Positions 8,449 to 16,736 of a stretch of DNA of 31,176 nt are shown piece after piece. The notes below the pieces were generated by a model. It was given only the letters and a program-made list of their open reading frames with translations. It was not told the origin of the DNA and ran no database searches. The position numbers were made by a program, and so were the translations under genes. Numbering within the stretch: position 1 is the first letter of the stretch; each line of letters opens with the position of its first letter. The DNA is from a virus, in IMG/VR virus record IMGVR_UViG_3300035688_000047, positions 1-31,176 of that record; one strand, written 5' to 3'.

Positions 8449-10518
8449 ATGACGCCTCGGTATAACTCAGAGGACGAGCAGTGGCACTGGTGGAGTGACG
8501 ATACGGGCTGGGGTGCCGTTCTCACCGACGCCGAGAAGGCTGACGCGCAGGCCAAGGGCCAGATACCGCCTGAGACTGCGGGGCAGGGGGATTTTGTCTC
8601 GAAGATTCTTGCCAACCTCACGGGTACTGAGACCTGGCGTAAGAAGAATCCCGACAAGGCGGGTGCCCTCGACCGCTGGAACAACGCTCTGCCCGAAGGG
8701 GCGAAGCGGCTGAGTGACTGGCAGGGGGAGCAATGTGAGCAGTACCTAGCGATTCCTGGTCTCACCTGGGAGCAAGCCCTGAACCTGGGTTCTGCCTACT
8801 TCGGGGGCGCTCCCAATGCCGCCTCCCCCGAATCTGCCGCCGCGATAGCTACCTCCAAGACGCTCAAGCCGGACGAGATGCAACACGAGATCGACCGGAT
8901 GCTGGCGGCTGCGGGGAAGGCTCCTGCGGGAGCGGCGGTAGCGACCACGACGCCACCGCAGGCCCTGACACCTGAGCAGCAGAAATATTGGGATCAGGCC
9001 ATTCGTGTTGCCCAAGAGAAGGGGCTACCCGATCCTGGGGCATTCGCCCGCCTGCTTCTTTGGGAGTCGCGCCTGAACCCGGCGATTGTGAACGAGAAAT
9101 CTGGTGCTGCGGGTATTGCCCAGTTCATGCCGGGTACCGCAGCGTCCTACGGTATCGATCCGCTGAATCCCGATGAGGCCATCCCTGCCGCCGCTCAACT
9201 CCTCCTTGACAACCGCGCGGCGAAGGGCATCGAGGACTGGCGCGCTGCTTATGCCGCCTACTTCTACGGCGCGGGCGGTATCGTCGGGCTTGGCCCTAAC
9301 TGGGAACAGAACATGGACCCAGACTACCGTGGGGAACTCAACTTCGTCATGGGCGGGACAGGCGGCGGCGGTGCTGCCCCAGGTGCCGCTGGCACGGCTG
9401 GCCTGGGTTACGCTGGTGCACCCTACGCAGGGGCACCTGCCCGCCGTACCCTCATGCCTGACGAGGAGAACGACTACACCCTCAACTACGCCCCTCGTGG
9501 TGTCTCGCGGGCTGCTTATGTCACTGCGAAAGACACGGGACGCAATCCTCTGGATGTCCAGAACCAGATCAACTTCACCGAACTCAATCAGGCCCTGGAA
9601 AGCAAGTGGATCACTGCTGACGAGTTCAACTTCGCTCTGGCCTATGGCCTGTCTCTAGGCGACATCCGCCAGATGCAGACTATGGGCATCAGTCAAGAGG
9701 AAGCCGCACCAGGACTTGTACGGGGGTTGACCATTTCGGACCTAGGTGCCGCAAGACTCCTAGACGTGCCCGTTACCGACTACATCTGGGCACGTTCGCG
9801 GGGTCTCACTGACGCAGACATTCGAGACGCCGTTCTTTCAGGCCAGAGTGTCGCCGAGAAGGTGGCTCAGGTTAAGACTACGGCGGCGCAGGGCCAGGCC
9901 CAGGCCGAGTTCGAGGACATCTGGGCGAAGCGCACAGCGGGCATATCAGAGGGCATCCTGAACGTCCCTGGCGTGACGCCCGCCCTGACCCGTGAGGGAG
10001 CGCGTGCCCAGACCGAGTACGTGCGGCGTCGCACCACCGAACTCGCTACGGCGGCACTTGAACAACCCGTTCCTGGTGCCGCCGCGAAGCCCGAACCCTT
10101 GCCTAGCGAGACTGGTATACCGTCCACGGAGGAATTGCTCACTAGGGTTGCCCGTGGCGGCGTGGTGCCGCTCTTCGTAGAGGGGCGGGAGCCACTGCCG
10201 GGTGGGTTCCGCCCCAGTGAGAGAGCCGTTGCCCGTACTGGTCCTGGTGGTCCCGCGCAGGTCGCAGGTTTCGAGTGGGCGGGTAAGCCGGGCGGCATGT
10301 ATGGCTTCAATCCACTGGGTGACTGGTTCGCCCAGCAACAGATGAAGGCAGCGTTCGGTCAACAGACCCAGGAGCAGCAGGCGAAGGCTTTGGAAGGGGA
10401 AAAGTACGCCCAAGCCTACATCGGCACACTAGGACCGCTCACGCCGAAGACAGAACCGTTGCCTGGGGAAGAACCCAAGAAGAAGAAAGAGAAACTAGGT
10501 CTGGCTGCTATAAGTTGA
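8449..10518 (+). CDS. virion protein with lytic transglycosylase (SLT) domain
   Basis: This 689-residue protein probably cuts peptidoglycan during DNA entry. A Glyco-hydro-23-like SLT domain spans about residues 176-285. It has the catalytic Glu in LLLWESRLNP (E206), then SGAAGIAQFMPGTAASYGI, then a PDEAIPAAAQLLLDN helix. The rest is Ala/Gly/Pro-rich or helical, and the C terminus is lysine-rich (EPKKKKEK). ATG 8449 has a G-rich site (AGGGGG) upstream. It lies between the ejection-like protein and the scaffold gene, so it is more likely a structural or ejected component than the lysis enzyme, which is encoded at 28181. Its TGA overlaps the -35 box of the promoter that follows. Confidence 0.82.
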   Translation: MTPRYNSEDEQWHWWSDDTGWGAVLTDAEKADAQAKGQIPPETAGQGDFVSKILANLTGTETWRKKNPDKAGALDRWNNALPEGAKRLSDWQGEQCEQYLAIPGLTWEQALNLGSAYFGGAPNAASPESAAAIATSKTLKPDEMQHEIDRMLAAAGKAPAGAAVATTTPPQALTPEQQKYWDQAIRVAQEKGLPDPGAFARLLLWESRLNPAIVNEKSGAAGIAQFMPGTAASYGIDPLNPDEAIPAAAQLLLDNRAAKGIEDWRAAYAAYFYGAGGIVGLGPNWEQNMDPDYRGELNFVMGGTGGGGAAPGAAGTAGLGYAGAPYAGAPARRTLMPDEENDYTLNYAPRGVSRAAYVTAKDTGRNPLDVQNQINFTELNQALESKWITADEFNFALAYGLSLGDIRQMQTMGISQEEAAPGLVRGLTISDLGAARLLDVPVTDYIWARSRGLTDADIRDAVLSGQSVAEKVAQVKTTAAQGQAQAEFEDIWAKRTAGISEGILNVPGVTPALTREGARAQTEYVRRRTTELATAALEQPVPGAAAKPEPLPSETGIPSTEELLTRVARGGVVPLFVEGREPLPGGFRPSERAVARTGPGGPAQVAGFEWAGKPGGMYGFNPLGDWFAQQQMKAAFGQQTQEQQAKALEGEKYAQAYIGTLGPLTPKTEPLPGEEPKKKKEKLGLAAIS

Positions 10519-10543
10519 CAGCTTAACTACTTCGCATTATATT
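10515..10543 (+). promoter_or_regulatory. sigma70-type promoter upstream of scaffold/capsid genes
   Basis: TTGACA (10515-10520) and TATATT (10538-10543) are separated by exactly 17 bp. The site lies in a locally AT-rich stretch of an otherwise GC-rich genome. The -35 box overlaps the stop codon of the transglycosylase gene. Transcription would begin near 10550, right at the base of the hairpin that follows. It would give the scaffold and major capsid genes their own strong promoter. This is sequence evidence only. Confidence 0.7.
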
Positions 10544-10550
10544 CGGATTG

Positions 10551-10596
10551 AAAGAGGCCACCGCAAGCCCTTCGGGGCAGGTGGCCTCTTTTGTTT
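10551..10596 (+). terminator. strong hairpin with U-rich tail (terminator or 5' leader hairpin)
   Basis: AAAGAGGCCACC (10551-10562) pairs perfectly with GGTGGCCTCTTT (10580-10591), a 12-bp stem. Inside it a second GCCC-TTCG-GGGC hairpin forms with a stable UUCG-type loop. The 3' arm runs into TTTTGTTT, so it qualifies as an intrinsic terminator for genes ending at 10518. It starts at the predicted transcription start of the promoter just upstream. It could therefore instead cap the 5' end of the scaffold/capsid mRNA as a stabilising or attenuating hairpin. Confidence 0.75.
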
Positions 10597-10692
10597 CAGG
10601 CATCGCACCGAACCGCTGGGACTGAGGAAGTCGCGGCGGGCCTGGGGTCGGAAGACGCCAGCGTAGGGACGGGATGCTGTTTGGAGGGCAAA

Positions 10693-11370
10693 GTGGACAA
10701 CGAAACAACTGACAACCCTGAGAACGTGGAGAAGAAGGAAGACGAACCTGAAGTGGTCTCCGCTGAGGAGCACCGCAAGATGCAGGCGACGCTCAACCAG
10801 AAGTTCGACGGGCTCACGAAGCAGTTGGAACGCGCACAGGCAGCGCGGGAAGAGGCTGAGGGTCGAGTCGCAGACCTGGATGCCCGATTCAACGCGCTAC
10901 AGGCGGAACTTCAGGATAGTTCAGCGGATGGCGAAGTCAATCCGGCCACGTTGAAGGCGCTCCGCAAGGAGCACGCTGAGGCGATGACACGACTTGACCA
11001 AGCCCGCCGCTTTGGATGGACGCAGTACGCGAAAGCCGAGGCTACTGGTCTTGCCCTGGAGTTCGGCCTTAGTACCGAGGACCGCGACCGGATCGGGGCC
11101 GAGATCGGCCCAGTGTCCTCTCAGAAGGAACTCGAACTGGCGGTACGGGAAATCCGCCTGCGCCTGAAGGAAGAGCAGGCTGAAACTGCCAAGGAAAAGG
11201 TAGCACCGAAGAAGCCCGAAGTGGACGCGGGTAAACCCACGGCCACGAAACGCGGTCTTCTGGACGAGTTGCGTGCGATTGACATGTCCACTCCCGAAGG
11301 TAGAGAGGAGTTCAAGAAGAAGGAAAGCGATCTCCGGCGACGGGTCGCTGCCTCTTCGGGAGGAGCATAA
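10693..11370 (+). CDS. scaffold-like capsid assembly protein
   Basis: A 225-residue, highly charged, helical protein lies directly before the major capsid gene, the classic scaffold position. Residues about 24-80 form a heptad-rich coiled coil (LNQKFDGLTKQLERAQ, DLDARFNALQAEL). Further helices follow, and then a basic C-terminal region (EEFKKKESDLRRRVAAS) of the sort that contacts coat protein. I chose GTG 10693 because GGAGG lies at 10683-10687. The frame extends further upstream, but that part is not protein-like and overlaps the terminator hairpin. Scaffolds are poorly conserved, so the call rests on position and composition. Confidence 0.78.
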   Translation: MDNETTDNPENVEKKEDEPEVVSAEEHRKMQATLNQKFDGLTKQLERAQAAREEAEGRVADLDARFNALQAELQDSSADGEVNPATLKALRKEHAEAMTRLDQARRFGWTQYAKAEATGLALEFGLSTEDRDRIGAEIGPVSSQKELELAVREIRLRLKEEQAETAKEKVAPKKPEVDAGKPTATKRGLLDELRAIDMSTPEGREEFKKKESDLRRRVAASSGGA

Positions 11371-11373
11371 CAA

Positions 11374-12354
11374 GTGACTGAACTTTACGCGACTGCTGGG
11401 TTCACGGAGGAAGCGCGCATCTTCTATGTGATGCAGCTTCTCGCCAGGGCGCAGCCGTACCTGAAGCACGCGGGCTGGGGCGTGCAGCGGTCTATCCCCC
11501 GCAACCAGGGCATCGTAGCGAACATGCGCCGATTGGAGCAAGTTCCTGGTAACGTCTCGTGGATTGCCAATGAGGGTACACCTCCGACAGCCACGAACGT
11601 CACCTGGAGTTCCGTGGCGATCACGGCGCGGCAGTACGGTGCCTTCGACTTCATCAGCGACGTGGCCCAGAGCCAGTCGATTGATAACGTAGTGGCTGAG
11701 ATGAGCGATATGTTCGCCGGTCAGCGGGCGCGGACTATCGACTTCCTGGCCCGCGACATCATGGTGGCTGGCACCAACGTCACATACCGCACCGGCACGG
11801 CAGCGACCGCTATCAGTACGGGTTCCGTGATGAACGCGGCTACGCTGCTGGGTGGCGTAGCCTCCTTGAAGAAGAGGGGGGCTCCTGGGCACCCGAAGGC
11901 GGGCGGCCGGTTCCCGTGCATCACGCACCCCGACGTGTACGTTGACATGCTCTTGGACAGCAACATCAGTGCTGCCCTCCAGTATGCCCTGCCTCGCGGT
12001 GGGGACAACCCGCTCTTCACGGGCGGCTCGTTCGACTTTGGTGGTGCTCGCATTATCGAGGCAAGCAACGCGAGGGTACGACCCTCTGGCGGTCTGTCGG
12101 TGAACATCGCCGTCTACGTCACTCAGCTTTTGGGTGATGGCTACTACGGCGAAGTCACCCTGGCCGAACTGGGGGACGACATCATCGTGAAGCCTGTAGG
12201 TTCGGCTGGCGCAGACGACCCGCTCAACCAGTACGGCACGGTCGGCTGGAAGACGAGCTATGCTGCGGCCATCCTGAACGGGAACTTTGGTCAGCGCCTT
12301 GAGACGGCCTCGACCAAGAACGACACGACGATAGTGGTTCACCCGACCACGTAA
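11374..12354 (+). CDS. major capsid protein, N4-gp56 family
   Basis: This 326-residue HK97-fold coat protein forms the capsid shell. Family-typical features are the N-terminal LLARAQPYLKHAGWGVQRSIP, the E-loop region with WIANEGTPPTATNVTW, and AITARQYGAFDFISDVAQ. The C-terminal segment ADDPLNQYGTVGWKTSYAA is highly characteristic of the N4-gp56 family. The start is GTG 11374, preceded by GGGAGGAGCATAAC, which gives a strong Shine-Dalgarno site. It lies 3 nt after the scaffold stop. A large hairpin begins at its stop codon. Confidence 0.92.
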   Translation: MTELYATAGFTEEARIFYVMQLLARAQPYLKHAGWGVQRSIPRNQGIVANMRRLEQVPGNVSWIANEGTPPTATNVTWSSVAITARQYGAFDFISDVAQSQSIDNVVAEMSDMFAGQRARTIDFLARDIMVAGTNVTYRTGTAATAISTGSVMNAATLLGGVASLKKRGAPGHPKAGGRFPCITHPDVYVDMLLDSNISAALQYALPRGGDNPLFTGGSFDFGGARIIEASNARVRPSGGLSVNIAVYVTQLLGDGYYGEVTLAELGDDIIVKPVGSAGADDPLNQYGTVGWKTSYAAAILNGNFGQRLETASTKNDTTIVVHPTT

Positions 12355-12411
12355 ACCTGTGTCGGCAGGGGAGGGCCGAGAGGGTCTCGGCCCTCCCCGC
12401 TGACACAGGTT
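12354..12411 (+). terminator. large two-part hairpin after the capsid gene
   Basis: The outer stem AACCTGTGTC (12354-12363) pairs perfectly with GACACAGGTT (12402-12411). A small internal loop separates it from a perfect 14-bp inner stem, GGGGAGGGCCGAGA (12368-12381) with TCTCGGCCCTCCCC (12385-12398), closed by GGG. In total 24 bp pair. No U-tract follows (the sequence continues TAGAAAGGAAGG), so simple intrinsic termination is doubtful. A partial terminator, an mRNA 3'-end stabiliser or a processing site would each fit the need for high capsid expression. Confidence 0.75.
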
Positions 12412-12424
12412 AGAAAGGAAGGTC

Positions 12425-13066
12425 ATGGCTCATAAGGGCGAGAAGGGGCCGTACAAAAAGGGTGAGATACCGTCAGGTTTGCGGCGCTATCAGGAGGAGC
12501 GGCGTAGGCGGAAAGAGGAGGCAGCGCAACTCAAGGAAGAGGCCCAACAGCCCGAAGTGGCCGAGGCCCTAGCCTCGACCTTACCGGCAGACATTGGGGC
12601 GGTCTTCCTGGAGATTCAGCGGGCTGTGTCTACCAAGGATGCTCAGGAAGCCGTTGATGCGCTGGCGAAGGCGATGGCCCGTCTGCCCGCTAGCGCGGTC
12701 GCCGACCTCATGGCGACACCCAGTTACCAAGCGATTATCGACAAGGCGGCCCTCTCCCGTGTCGGCACAAAGCCGGGCGACCCCATCCTTGACGAGAAGG
12801 GCCGCGTCATTGGTACCGTCCCCTGGCGGCATGAAGACTTCTTCGAGGAAGGCGAGGAGTGGAAGGAGTTTATGGGGGAGGAAAACCTCGTCTTCTACAT
12901 CAACGACGTGGAGTGGTCCGTCGCGGCGAACAAGATGTGCAAGTTGCCGCCATCGGTCTATCACTACTACGTGGAGAACAGGATGGAGAGAAAAAGGGCC
13001 GAGACTGGCGACGATGTGTTCGACTGGCTGAACCGTACCACCGGCGGCCACGCTCGGCGAACGTAG
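12425..13066 (+). CDS. hypothetical protein downstream of capsid, 213 aa
   Basis: ATG 12425 follows the strong site AAAGGAAGG just after the capsid hairpin. The 213-residue product starts with a basic GEKGPYKKGEIP segment. A charged Arg/Glu/Gln coiled-coil-like helix follows (RRYQEERRRRKEEAAQLKEE), then an Ala-rich helical part. The C-terminal part is acidic and aromatic (EEGEEWKEFMGEEN, SVYHYYVENRMERKR). I do not recognise the family. Position after the coat gene suggests a head-associated protein, but it could equally belong to the modification island that follows. Confidence 0.72.
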   Translation: MAHKGEKGPYKKGEIPSGLRRYQEERRRRKEEAAQLKEEAQQPEVAEALASTLPADIGAVFLEIQRAVSTKDAQEAVDALAKAMARLPASAVADLMATPSYQAIIDKAALSRVGTKPGDPILDEKGRVIGTVPWRHEDFFEEGEEWKEFMGEENLVFYINDVEWSVAANKMCKLPPSVYHYYVENRMERKRAETGDDVFDWLNRTTGGHARRT

Positions 13067-13074
13067 GGGGCTTC

Positions 13075-16050
13075 ATGCTCTCCCTAACAATGGTGGTGAG
13101 AAACTGTGCGACGACACTGCGGCAGTGTCTAAGCGCGGTCTCTCCCTACATGGACGAGATCATCATCGTCCTGGGTGGCGAATCCTCAGACGATACTGAG
13201 GCCGTGGCCCGCGAGTTCACAGAGAAGGTCTATCCCTTCGAGTGGATTGACGACTTCGCGGCGGCCCGCAATTACGCCCTCTCCAAAGTTACCGAACCCT
13301 ACTGGTTCTGGCTAGACGGCGACGACATAGCCGTGACCCAGCCTCATGTTCTTCCCGATGTCGTCAGGTGGATGGAGGAGAACGGCATAAGCTGCGTCTG
13401 GTTCCCCTACGTCTACCAGATGGACGAACGCGGCACCCCAACCCAGATTCAGGTCCGTGAGCGCATTATGAAGACGGCGGACGGCTGGTACTGGGTGAAC
13501 CGGATTCACGAGTGCTGCGCCTGTGACAAGCCAGGTGTCAAACTCCACGTCGAAGAGGGCATCAGGGTCATTCACGCCAACTACTCCAACGCACCGGTAG
13601 ACCTGGAGAAGGCGGGACGGAACATCCCCATCATCAAGAAGGCCATCGAGGACGAGCCAGGCAAGATGCGCCACGTCCTGGCCCTGGCCCATGCCGAGTT
13701 CGGCAGTGAACGCTATGCCGACGCGGTAGACCACTACATCCAGTATTTCTACAACCCTGAGAGCAAGATCGAGCAGTGGTGGGCGGCCTGCCAGGTGGCG
13801 CGTATCTGCCTTATCACCCAGGACTTCCGCAAGGCGCGGGGCTGGGCGCTTGCCGCGCTCGACGCTGACGGGCGCTACCGCGACCCCTACTGCCTCATGG
13901 CGCATATCTGCTGGTGGGGCGAACAGAACGGGGATGAGGCCATCGCCTGGGCACAGTCCAGCATCGGCAAAGAGGAGGCACCGCTGGTAGTCTGCCGGAC
14001 ACCCCGCGAGTACACCCTGAACCTCTGGGATGTCATGCACAGGGTCTATGCTCAGAAGGGCGACTACGAGAAGGCCCTGAAGATCGCGGGGCAGGCGTAT
14101 GAACTCGAACCTACGGACGATTGGAGCAAGTTCGTCCGCCTCTACTCTGAGGCGATTCAGGCCGAGGCCAGCATAGCATCGGCCAAGCAACTTGCCGATC
14201 ACCTCACGCGGCGGGGCGATACACTGCGCGCCCGATGGCTCCTGGAGGGCTACCTGCCTGCCAACATCCGAGATCAGAAGGAAATAGTTGAGGCCCGTAC
14301 CCTCTTGCAGAAGATCACCCAACACGCCTATAACCCCGACCTCTACCGCGCCTTCTATGACGACTCGAATGAGTGGCACGAGGTCGTGGGAACGGCAATC
14401 GACCCCTACCGCTGGGACTGGGTTTTGAATCGGCTAGGGAAGGCGGGCGTCAAGACTGTTCTGGACGTGGGCTGCGCCAATGGCGGTCCTGCGATGGAAC
14501 TGGCGCGCCATGGCTACAAGGTAACGGGCATCGACATTCACGGTCGGAACGTTGAGCGGGCGCAGAAAAAAGCCGAGGAAGAAGGGTTGGGCTGCACGTT
14601 CCTGGCCTGCGACCTGGAGGAGTTTCACACCCGCTGCCGAAAGGATGGGAACTTCGAGGTGTTCGATGCCGTCATCATGGCCGAACTCATCGAACACCTG
14701 CCGCCCCACCTTGTCGGCCACTACCTGCGGCGGGCCGACGACTTGGGCAAGCGCGTTCTGATCACCACGCCCTATCCGCTCGTGGGAGACTGGCCCGGCA
14801 TAGGCGAGATCGGCCCGACCGTGCCTGTCCCAGAGACGCCCCGTGAGCACATCTTGGAGTTCACCTACGACCAGTTGGTAGAACTGGCCTTTGACGAGTA
14901 CCGCCATCCAGTCGAACTCCACACTCTGACACAGCCCTGGGCCGAGGCGGGTGATACCAGGCAGCGCATTTGGGTCATGGAGTATGACCACGAGACCGTC
15001 AATGACCACCCCGTAGTCTTTTTCGTTGGCCCTGGCCCTGAGTTCTGGGACCCCGACTCGCCGAACGCTGGCGGACTCGGTGGCAGCGAGACAGCGGTTA
15101 TCCGCATGGCCCAGGAGTTCGCCAAGCGCGGGCACCGAGTAGTTGTCTACGCCGAGGCGGACGGCACCTACGACGGCGTTCTCTACCGCAACTACAAGCA
15201 CTTCGATCCCACGCAACACTTCTGGTTGCTGGTCATCAGCCGTCAGCCAGGGATGCTTGACCACAAGTACAACGCCGAGCACGTCTGGCTCTGGTGCCAC
15301 GACATCCAGTACGGCAAGCAGGAGCACCTGGACAATGCCGACAAGATTCTTGTCCTGAGCGAGTGGCATAAGAGCGAGTGGCAGCGAACTTATCGGAATG
15401 GGTCGGGGCCGACGATTACTGCCGATGGCGTCGTGCCGCCTGAAGGCCCGCTGACCGAACCTCAGCGCCATCGCTTCATCTACGCTTCGAGCCCCGACCG
15501 TGGCCTAGATGTTCTCCTAGAGTGGTGGCCTGCTATCCGCAAGATGTGGTCAGGCGCCGAGCTCCACATCTTCTACGGCTGGCAGAACCTCGTCGTCATG
15601 TCGGAGCGATTGCCCCACCTACGGACCTTCAAGATGAAGGTTGAGGCCCTTCTGGATCAGGACGGCGTGTTCTGGCACGGGCGGATAGGACAACCTGAAC
15701 TCTACAAGGAGTTCGCCAAGTCCCAATTCTGGCTCTATCCAAGTATCTGCCCTGATGGTGGCGACTGGTATGAGACCTACAACATTGTCGCACTAGAGGC
15801 GCAAGCAAACGGCTGCATTCCCGTTACTAGGCCAGTCGGGGCCATCCCAGAAAGGATGGTTGACCCGAGGTGCCTGGTGGATTCGCGTGATGTGCAGAAG
15901 TTCTTAGAGAGGTTGCGTTGGTGGGATGGCCTCTCTAAGCGCGAACGGGATCGGCGAAGATGGCGAATGGCCGAGAACGCTAGGTCGTGTACCTGGGAGA
16001 AGGTTTGTGATCAATGGCTCGAAATGGTCCGAAGCCCAGTTCTGGTTTGA
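13075..16050 (+). CDS. multidomain GT2 - TPR - methyltransferase - GT-B glycosyltransferase
   Basis: The 991-residue product fuses at least three enzymes. Residues 1-200 are a GT-A (family 2) glycosyltransferase with an opening LSLTMVVRN strand and a metal-binding DGDD at 81-84. Residues about 200-450 are helical TPR-like repeats (ALAHAEFGSERYADAVDHYI, YAQKGDYEKALKIAGQAYEL). Residues about 455-600 are a class I SAM methyltransferase with VLDVGCANGG near 462-471 and AELIEHLPPH. Residues about 640-991 are a GT-B (GT4-like) transferase with GGLGGSETAVIRMAQEFAKR and a C-terminal EX7E pair (E900, E908). ATG 13075 follows a GGGGG tract. I expect it to build and methylate a short glycan; the acceptor is unknown. 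Confidence 0.85.
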   Translation: MLSLTMVVRNCATTLRQCLSAVSPYMDEIIIVLGGESSDDTEAVAREFTEKVYPFEWIDDFAAARNYALSKVTEPYWFWLDGDDIAVTQPHVLPDVVRWMEENGISCVWFPYVYQMDERGTPTQIQVRERIMKTADGWYWVNRIHECCACDKPGVKLHVEEGIRVIHANYSNAPVDLEKAGRNIPIIKKAIEDEPGKMRHVLALAHAEFGSERYADAVDHYIQYFYNPESKIEQWWAACQVARICLITQDFRKARGWALAALDADGRYRDPYCLMAHICWWGEQNGDEAIAWAQSSIGKEEAPLVVCRTPREYTLNLWDVMHRVYAQKGDYEKALKIAGQAYELEPTDDWSKFVRLYSEAIQAEASIASAKQLADHLTRRGDTLRARWLLEGYLPANIRDQKEIVEARTLLQKITQHAYNPDLYRAFYDDSNEWHEVVGTAIDPYRWDWVLNRLGKAGVKTVLDVGCANGGPAMELARHGYKVTGIDIHGRNVERAQKKAEEEGLGCTFLACDLEEFHTRCRKDGNFEVFDAVIMAELIEHLPPHLVGHYLRRADDLGKRVLITTPYPLVGDWPGIGEIGPTVPVPETPREHILEFTYDQLVELAFDEYRHPVELHTLTQPWAEAGDTRQRIWVMEYDHETVNDHPVVFFVGPGPEFWDPDSPNAGGLGGSETAVIRMAQEFAKRGHRVVVYAEADGTYDGVLYRNYKHFDPTQHFWLLVISRQPGMLDHKYNAEHVWLWCHDIQYGKQEHLDNADKILVLSEWHKSEWQRTYRNGSGPTITADGVVPPEGPLTEPQRHRFIYASSPDRGLDVLLEWWPAIRKMWSGAELHIFYGWQNLVVMSERLPHLRTFKMKVEALLDQDGVFWHGRIGQPELYKEFAKSQFWLYPSICPDGGDWYETYNIVALEAQANGCIPVTRPVGAIPERMVDPRCLVDSRDVQKFLERLRWWDGLSKRERDRRRWRMAENARSCTWEKVCDQWLEMVRSPVLV

Positions 16051-16736
16051 TCTCGATCCTTTGTCCGACGCGGCACCGGCCAAAGCGGGTATTGGTGATG
16101 ATGGAGAGTGCGTTGGTGATGGCGGCCCATCCCGAACTCGTGGAGTTCATCTTCTACGTGGACAATGACGACTTCAGCCTGTTCACCATGCGCCTGCCCG
16201 GCCAGTACAAGATTCGCGTCGGGCCACGCCAGAATGGACCCCAAAACTGGAATCGCGCCTATGGGTGGAGCAAGGGCGAGATCGTCATGATGGGTGCCGA
16301 TGACATCGTGTTTCGCACTCAGGGTTGGGATGACCGAGTGCGGACCGAGTTCGACAAGTATCCCGATGGCATCGTCATGGTCTACGCGGAAGACCGGCCC
16401 TTCAAAGTTGGCTGGCCGCAGGCGACTCACCCCTTCCTGACTCGTCGGTGGGTTGATGTCCTCGGCTACTTTGCTGCGCCCTACTTCAATGTCTACTGGG
16501 CCGACCAGTGGACGCAGGAGTTGGCCGACCGCATACAGCGCAAGGTCTGGCTAGAGGACGTATTCATCGAGCATGTGCATTTCCTGACGGGGCGGGCGGG
16601 CGTAGATACGACTTACGCCGAAGCCGTCGAACGTCAGGATGATGGCTCAGACGGTAGGACTTGGGATGCGACAGCCCTGAAGCGGATTCAGGAGGCCGAC
16701 AAACTGAGGCAGGCGATTGAGAGTTTTGCTGGTTAG
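16014..16736 (+). CDS. GT-A fold glycosyltransferase, 240 aa
   Basis: ATG 16014 lies inside the 3' end of the previous gene (37-bp overlap) and follows GGGAGAAGG. The product opens with the nucleotide-binding strand LISILCPTRHRPKR. It has a DND-type motif YVDNDDFS (D50-D53) and a second acidic motif MMGADDIVFR (D96-D97), a plausible metal/donor site. The C-terminal half has aromatic acceptor-side segments (NVYWADQWTQELADR). It is shorter than many GT2 enzymes but has the full core. It likely adds one sugar in the same pathway as the large fusion upstream; donor and acceptor are not readable from the sequence. Confidence 0.75.
   Translation: MARNGPKPSSGLISILCPTRHRPKRVLVMMESALVMAAHPELVEFIFYVDNDDFSLFTMRLPGQYKIRVGPRQNGPQNWNRAYGWSKGEIVMMGADDIVFRTQGWDDRVRTEFDKYPDGIVMVYAEDRPFKVGWPQATHPFLTRRWVDVLGYFAAPYFNVYWADQWTQELADRIQRKVWLEDVFIEHVHFLTGRAGVDTTYAEAVERQDDGSDGRTWDATALKRIQEADKLRQAIESFAG

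Noticed and set aside
10921-12426. 501-residue minus-strand ORF opposite scaffold and capsid genes
   Set aside because: It lies entirely opposite two well-supported genes, has a composition unlike real proteins (Arg/His/Val-rich shadow) and no ribosome-binding site.
12859-13074. Upstream extension of the large glycosyltransferase gene
   Set aside because: This part overlaps the preceding gene and is not protein-like; ATG 13075 begins exactly at the first GT2 beta strand with a G-rich site before it.
14434-15471. 345-residue minus-strand ORF opposite the glycosyltransferase fusion
   Set aside because: The plus frame carries clear methyltransferase and GT-B motifs; the minus frame is an antisense shadow of GC-rich coding DNA.
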